Origin: Rhodospirillaceae bacterium UBA4468
GTDB taxonomy: Bacteria > Pseudomonadota > Alphaproteobacteria > Rhodospirillales > Casp-alpha2
Length of the DNA stretch: 10,223 nucleotides
NCBI GenBank assembly: GCA_002389385.1
Contig: DGOK01000115.1
Location: 1,722 to 11,944 of the forward strand
Reading direction: 5' to 3'
The translations under genes and the position numbers were made by a program. The notes beneath the pieces are model-generated. The model ran no database searches and was not told the origin of the DNA. It was given only the letters and a program-made list of their open reading frames with translations. Positions 6,122 to 10,223 of the stretch are shown here, piece after piece; positions within the stretch are counted from its first letter, which is position 1, and each line of letters starts with the position of its first letter.

Positions 6122-7147
6122 ATGACGAAGCGATGGGTGAATAGACCTGAGGGATCAACTTGGGGCGATTGGGGCGAAGACGACCAGTTGGGTCGTGTGA
6201 ATTTGCTAACACCGGAAAAAGTTAAAGCGGCTGTTTCTGAAGTGCAGGATGGTCGGTCGTTTTGCTTGTCTTTGCCGCTCGATTTGCCCGGCGGAAATAG
6301 CGTGAACCCAAAACGTCATCCGCCAAAATTCGGTGTCGTCAATCATCCTCCGGGAAGTGATGGCGTCTATTATAATCTGGTCTGGAAAGACTATCAGGAC
6401 GGCAACATGGATGTGTCGTCTGATGAATGTACGACGTTATGGAATCAATACTCTACGCAATGGGACAGCTTCGCACACGTTGGTAGTTTGTTTGATGCCA
6501 ATGGCGATGGCGAGCCTGAAAGCGTTTACTACAACGGCTTTCGCGCAGGCGAAGAAATTCTTGGGCCTGACCATGCGGACGGTATGGGTGCGCGAGTATT
6601 ATCTGTTGGCGGTATGGCCAAGGCTGGTATGCAGGGCCGCGGCGTGATTTTGGATATGGTGCCGCATGTTGGCACGGGGCGAACTGTTGTTGGCTATGAC
6701 AGCCTTATGGAAATGCTCGACGCTGATAAGATCATCGTTGAAGAGGGTGATTTCTTCCTGTTCCATACCGGCTGGGACGATATGATATTGGATATGGCTG
6801 GTGATCCTGATGCGAAGAAGCTTCATTCCAGCGGTGCTGTGTTGGATGGATATGACGAGAAGCTTTTGCAGTGGATCACAGATAGTGGTGTTGTTGCGAT
6901 CATTTCTGACAACATGGCCGTTGAGGACTCAAGCGGATTTGGCGAGTCTCAAGGTGGATGTTCACGCTTGCCGCTACATCGACATTGTCTGTTCCGCCTC
7001 GGTGTTCACTTGGGCGAATTATGGCATCTGTCTGAGTTAGCGACGGCGCTGCGAGACCAGGGACGCTCTCGTTTTCTCCTGACAGCACCGCCATTGTATC
7101 TGCCAGGTGCTGTGGGTTCCCCGTCGACCCCCATTGCGACGATCTAA
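6122..7147 (+). CDS. Cyclase family protein (putative metal-dependent hydrolase)
   Basis: 341 residues. It belongs to the family named 'putative cyclase', which includes kynurenine formamidase; this is the longer subgroup with a QWDSFAHV motif at 113-120 (D115 and H119 being likely metal ligands) in place of the HxGTHxDxPxH motif. Other family marks are VYYNGFRAGE at 136-144, GRGVILDM, GDFFLFHTGW at 209-218, a PLHRHCLF segment at 284-291 with two His, and the C-terminal RSRFLLTAPPL. A short acidic loop, D125-N127-D129-E131, resembles a calcium-binding loop. The true substrate is unknown; members act on amides, esters or lactone-like compounds. Start ATG 6122 is chosen because GGAGAG at 6111-6116 is 5 nt before it; an open frame reaches back to 6077 inside holC but has no comparable ribosome site. 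The stop codon directly abuts the start of the CoA-transferase gene, suggesting joint function. Confidence 0.9.
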   Translation: MTKRWVNRPEGSTWGDWGEDDQLGRVNLLTPEKVKAAVSEVQDGRSFCLSLPLDLPGGNSVNPKRHPPKFGVVNHPPGSDGVYYNLVWKDYQDGNMDVSSDECTTLWNQYSTQWDSFAHVGSLFDANGDGEPESVYYNGFRAGEEILGPDHADGMGARVLSVGGMAKAGMQGRGVILDMVPHVGTGRTVVGYDSLMEMLDADKIIVEEGDFFLFHTGWDDMILDMAGDPDAKKLHSSGAVLDGYDEKLLQWITDSGVVAIISDNMAVEDSSGFGESQGGCSRLPLHRHCLFRLGVHLGELWHLSELATALRDQGRSRFLLTAPPLYLPGAVGSPSTPIATI

Positions 7148-8362
7148 ATGCAACAACGAGACTTTGATGCAGACCGTAAAGGTCCTTTAGACGGGGTCCG
7201 TGTGCTTGATCTGTGCCGCCTGGTGTCAGGGAATATGCTGACCCATCAGCTGGCTGATTTTGGCGCGGATGTGACTAAAATCGAGCCAAGTGGAAAGGGT
7301 GATCCATTACGTGCCTGGACCAAGGGCGGATACGATACTTTCTGGAAAGCGTACTGCCGCAATAAGAAAAGTATCGCACTGGATTTTCGTGCTGAAGGTG
7401 CGGCAGCGGTCATTCTAAAACTGGTTGAACACGCCGAAATCTTTGTTGAGAACTTTCGCCCGGGACGTCTCGAGCAGATGGGACTTGGGCCGGATATTCT
7501 ACACAAACATAATCCAAAACTCATCATTGTTCGCATATCAGGATTTGGTCAGACCGGACCTTATAGTGATAGACCGGGCTTTGGCTCATTGGTTGAAGGC
7601 ATGTCCGGGTTTGCGTTTCGAAACGGGTTCCCAGACCGCCCGCCGTTGCTGCCACCCATTGCCATGGCGGACATGATTGCGGGCCTCCAAGGAGCTTATG
7701 CGACCATGGTGGCACTCCGGGAAATTGAATTGAAGGGCGGGCAGGGGCAGGTCATTGATATGTCTTTGCTGGAACCAATTCTGTCGACACTGGGTCCCGC
7801 TGCGATGGATTTTAAAGCCACTGGCGATATTCCAGCTAGAGTCGGTAATCGTTCACATACCTCTGTACCTCGCGATGTCTATACAACACGAGATAGCAAG
7901 TTTGTCTCGCTGTCGGCATCCATTCAACAAATGGCTGAGCGTGTGTTTAGGACGATCGGCCGCGAAGATATGATCGACGATCCACGCTACCGAACCAATG
8001 CGGATCGGGTCCAGCGATGCGACGAAGTGAACGACATTGTCGCAGATTGGGTTGCCGCGCGTGATCAGGTCGAAGTGCTGCGCATCTTTGCTGAGGCAGG
8101 GGTGACGTCTGCGCCAATATATAATGCTGAAGATTTGCTCGCAGACCCGCATGTAAACGAACGGGGTGTGCTGGTTGAGGTGCCGGATGATGATTTGGGC
8201 TCAGCACCTGTGCATAACATCCATCCTTATATGTCCGAGACACCGGGTGGGTTCAGAACGCGCGCACCAAAGCTTGGTGAGCATACGGATGAAATGCTTT
8301 TGACGGCTGGGTTTACTGCTGAGGAAATCACTGCATTGCGCGATAAAAAGGTTGTTTCTTAA
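7148..8362 (+). CDS. CaiB/BaiF family III CoA-transferase
   Basis: 404 residues, typical length. Family III enzymes move CoA between carboxylic acids through aspartyl-CoA thioester intermediates, and relatives include formyl-CoA transferase, carnitine CoA-transferases and alpha-methylacyl-CoA racemase. Evidence includes GPLDGVRVLDL at the N-terminus, LADFGADVTKIEP at 35-47, NKKSIALDF at 72-80, VENFRPGRLEQMGL at 100-113, and SGFGQTGPY at 131-139. The catalytic aspartate is expected at D175 within PIAMADMIAGLQGAY. The substrate pair cannot be deduced. The ATG follows the TAA of the cyclase gene with no gap, and no ribosome site is evident. Translation probably depends on coupling to the upstream gene, so the two proteins are likely made together and may act in one acid-degradation route. 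The gene ends 4 nt from the end of the convergent transporter gene, leaving no room for a separate terminator. Confidence 0.95.
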   Translation: MQQRDFDADRKGPLDGVRVLDLCRLVSGNMLTHQLADFGADVTKIEPSGKGDPLRAWTKGGYDTFWKAYCRNKKSIALDFRAEGAAAVILKLVEHAEIFVENFRPGRLEQMGLGPDILHKHNPKLIIVRISGFGQTGPYSDRPGFGSLVEGMSGFAFRNGFPDRPPLLPPIAMADMIAGLQGAYATMVALREIELKGGQGQVIDMSLLEPILSTLGPAAMDFKATGDIPARVGNRSHTSVPRDVYTTRDSKFVSLSASIQQMAERVFRTIGREDMIDDPRYRTNADRVQRCDEVNDIVADWVAARDQVEVLRIFAEAGVTSAPIYNAEDLLADPHVNERGVLVEVPDDDLGSAPVHNIHPYMSETPGGFRTRAPKLGEHTDEMLLTAGFTAEEITALRDKKVVS

Positions 8363-8366
8363 TAGT

Positions 8367-9509
8367 TTAGTGGACGGGATGACGTCGGCGAATGCTCCAC
8401 GCAAGGAGCATTCCGATACCGCCAAAAATCGCCATCGCAAAGAAGGCATCGCCCGCATAGTCTTCGTACAAATGCCCGGATAATACGCTTATTAAACCGA
8501 GACCAAAACCAGAAACGATTAAGGCATAAAGCGTTTGAGCTGTCGCTGAAATTTCTTCGGGCATTCGATCTGCAATGAAGTAAATAGCGCCTAAGTGTGT
8601 TGCGCCAAATGTGAACGCATGCATGATTTGTAGCGCCGCGATCGCCCAAAGGCTCTCTGCAAACGGTGTCATGCTCCATCGTAACAAACAGGCGAGGCCA
8701 CCCAGGGCGATCAGGCGCGCCGGGCCAATCCGTTTGATGGCGTTTGCGGCGAAGACAAATAAGATAACTTCTGCCAGCACGCCCTCAGCCCAAAGCAATC
8801 CGATGACGCCTTCGCTAAAGCCCATGCGGAGCCAGTTGATCGTGCCAAAGCTGTACAAAAGTGCGTGTGAGCCTTGGATACAGGCTGTTGCTGCAACGAA
8901 AATAACGAACGTCTTGTCGGTTAGGACGCGGGTAATCGGGCCGGGGCCTTCTGATTTAGGTGACGGGGTAGACCGGAAATCCGGGGCGATATAGGTGCCC
9001 AGCGCATACAGCGCAATCGCGATGGCGATGGCTTGCCAGATCAAATCAGGCTCTGCACCCTTGAGGTAATATCCTACACCTGATGCCCCCAAAATGAAGG
9101 TGAGCGAGCCCCACAGGCGAATGCGTCCATAATCGAGACCATGACGCTTGGCGCCGAGCATGGTCAGACTTTCGCTTAGCGGCATGATCGGGCCCATCAC
9201 CCCGATTAAACATGCCTGCAAAATCAATATGGCTGCAAAGCTATCGACGATGGCGAACGGCATGAAAAAGATGAACGACAGCGTAGAAAGTATAGCCATC
9301 AAGCGTTTGCGCTCGCCGGTGCGATCTGCGAAGCGCGCGCTGAGCGGGCCCACGAAGGCACGAATAAGGCTGCCGGCAGCGATCACAAGGCCGATCTGGG
9401 GTGGTGTCAGGCCTTTGGCTTCAAGCCAAACGGGCCAGAACGGCATCATAATGCCGACGACCAGAAACATCCCGCCATACAATAGTGAGAGCTGAAAAGC
9501 CGCGTTCAT
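8367..9509 (-). CDS. MFS transporter, HcaT / MFS_1-like type
   Basis: 380 residues with about twelve hydrophobic helices, located in the inner membrane. The loop after the second helix carries the MFS motif A (GPLSARFADRTGERKR, about 54-69). DYGRIRLWGS near residue 125 is characteristic of the group containing the 3-phenylpropionate transporter HcaT and more distantly LacY. That group usually imports small organic acids or sugars by proton symport. The assignment to the group is firmer than any substrate. ATG 9509-9507 overlaps the TGA of the binding-protein gene as ATGA, so translation is probably coupled. No good ribosome site is visible, which agrees with that. It is convergent with the CoA-transferase gene. 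An aromatic or short-chain acid substrate feeding the cyclase/CoA-transferase pair is possible, but this is only inference from proximity. Confidence 0.9.
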   Translation of the reverse strand: MNAAFQLSLLYGGMFLVVGIMMPFWPVWLEAKGLTPPQIGLVIAAGSLIRAFVGPLSARFADRTGERKRLMAILSTLSFIFFMPFAIVDSFAAILILQACLIGVMGPIMPLSESLTMLGAKRHGLDYGRIRLWGSLTFILGASGVGYYLKGAEPDLIWQAIAIAIALYALGTYIAPDFRSTPSPKSEGPGPITRVLTDKTFVIFVAATACIQGSHALLYSFGTINWLRMGFSEGVIGLLWAEGVLAEVILFVFAANAIKRIGPARLIALGGLACLLRWSMTPFAESLWAIAALQIMHAFTFGATHLGAIYFIADRMPEEISATAQTLYALIVSGFGLGLISVLSGHLYEDYAGDAFFAMAIFGGIGMLLAWSIRRRHPVH

Positions 9510-10223
9510 GAGTAAATTGATTTTGCAAATTCGCCAAGCTCACCCAGGCTTTTGATCGCCCGAGATCCGTACCACGATGTCATCTCTCCATCGATCAGAT
9601 ATGCCTTCGCGGCGTGGTCTGGAAATTCACGTCGAAAATCATCGATATGAGTCTGCGTAAATGTATAGGGTTCTGAGGAAAACAGGACGAGGTCGATCCT
9701 GCATAAACCTGCATCATTAAGCATAATTTCCGGATACCTCGCTGCATCACCGCTAAGCGATGAGTTTGCACCCGGAGTGGCGGCATGCCAATTTATTAAT
9801 GATAACATATTCCCGATATACGTGTTTTTTGTGATTGCCATCCATGGTTCGTTCCAGATTAAATATAGAATGTTCTTAGGCTCGCTTAAGTTCAAAATCT
9901 GTAAACGCGCTTTCGCGATTTCAAATTGCTGAACCAGATTATTCGCCACGTCAGATGCGCCAAAGATACCCCCGATCAACTGATAAAGGTCGATATTGTC
10001 ATCAGGGACCATCGGATGTGTAACGACAACCTCAATACCCGCATCACGAAATGTATCCGCCATATCGCGGGGGTTCTCGTCGATATTTACGAGCGCATGG
10101 GTTGGCTTTAAAGCAAGCACGCGCTCCATATTCACTTTCTTAGTGCCACCAACAGAGGGGATCGCATTAATCTGATCTTTGGGATGGGTACAGAAATGGG
10201 TGCGCCCAACGAGTTGATCTCGC
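9506..10223 (-). CDS. BtuF-like periplasmic substrate-binding protein, 5' end outside window
   Basis: 239 codons are visible (10222 to 9506), open at the right edge, so the signal peptide cannot be seen. The first visible residues, with LVGRTHFCTHP and then SVGGTKKVNMERVLALKP, are typical of the helical-backbone metal-receptor family (BtuF/TroA superfamily) that delivers corrinoids, haem or iron complexes to ABC importers. The later PTHALVNIDENP and VVVTHP segments and the C-terminal LSSEPYTF segment (LxSSEPxxF in relatives) agree. The ATG at 10135 is internal: homology continues well upstream of it. The ligand is uncertain; a cobalamin-type or iron-chelate ligand is the family expectation. 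No ABC permease or ATPase gene follows. Instead an MFS transporter gene overlaps the stop codon by 4 nt, so this may be an orphan binding protein that borrows a permease encoded elsewhere, or the ABC genes may lie to the right of the window. Confidence 0.85.
   Translation of the reverse strand, partial: RDQLVGRTHFCTHPKDQINAIPSVGGTKKVNMERVLALKPTHALVNIDENPRDMADTFRDAGIEVVVTHPMVPDDNIDLYQLIGGIFGASDVANNLVQQFEIAKARLQILNLSEPKNILYLIWNEPWMAITKNTYIGNMLSLINWHAATPGANSSLSGDAARYPEIMLNDAGLCRIDLVLFSSEPYTFTQTHIDDFRREFPDHAAKAYLIDGEMTSWYGSRAIKSLGELGEFAKSIYS

Overview
The window looks like a chromosomal segment of a proteobacterium, most likely an alphaproteobacterium. This rests on the pepA-holC adjacency, the style of the AmmeMemoRadiSam proteins, a mid-range GC content (about 50% by eye) and the HcaT-like transporter. 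It is an inference from protein resemblance, not a database result.

Left part (1-2953): two members of the AmmeMemoRadiSam system face away from each other. amrB (MEMO-like, minus strand, cut by the left edge) and amrS (radical SAM enzyme, plus strand) flank an AT-richer islet. The islet carries one unrecognised gene for a two-helix membrane protein with a coiled coil. Both plus-strand genes here are interrupted as written. The membrane gene has an in-frame TAA at codon 12 and TAG at codon 128. amrS has a TAG immediately after the third radical-SAM cysteine and a frame change at a run of eight G. The remaining sequence of amrS still reads as a well-conserved enzyme, so the damage is either very recent, a sequencing or assembly error, or (less likely) stop-codon readthrough. 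Each of the three in-frame stops is one C-to-T change from a Gln codon.

Middle part (3045-8362): intact plus-strand genes. They encode a flippase-like integral membrane protein (UPF0104 / LPG-synthase transmembrane type), leucyl aminopeptidase PepA, the DNA polymerase III chi subunit HolC, a cyclase-family metal hydrolase and a CaiB/BaiF family III CoA-transferase. From pepA on, spacing is tight (17, 16 and 0 nt between genes), suggesting one transcript that joins two housekeeping genes to a small acid-metabolism pair.

Right part (8367-10223): a minus-strand pair convergent with the CoA-transferase. It consists of an HcaT-like MFS transporter and, upstream of it with a 4-nt ATGA overlap, a BtuF-like periplasmic binding protein that runs off the right edge. 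Two CDSs, amrB and the binding protein, are open at the window ends.

The region most worth a second look is 600-2400: the islet between amrB and amrS, the interrupted reading frames, and a compact promoter/palindrome arrangement that would give amrS a leaderless transcript.
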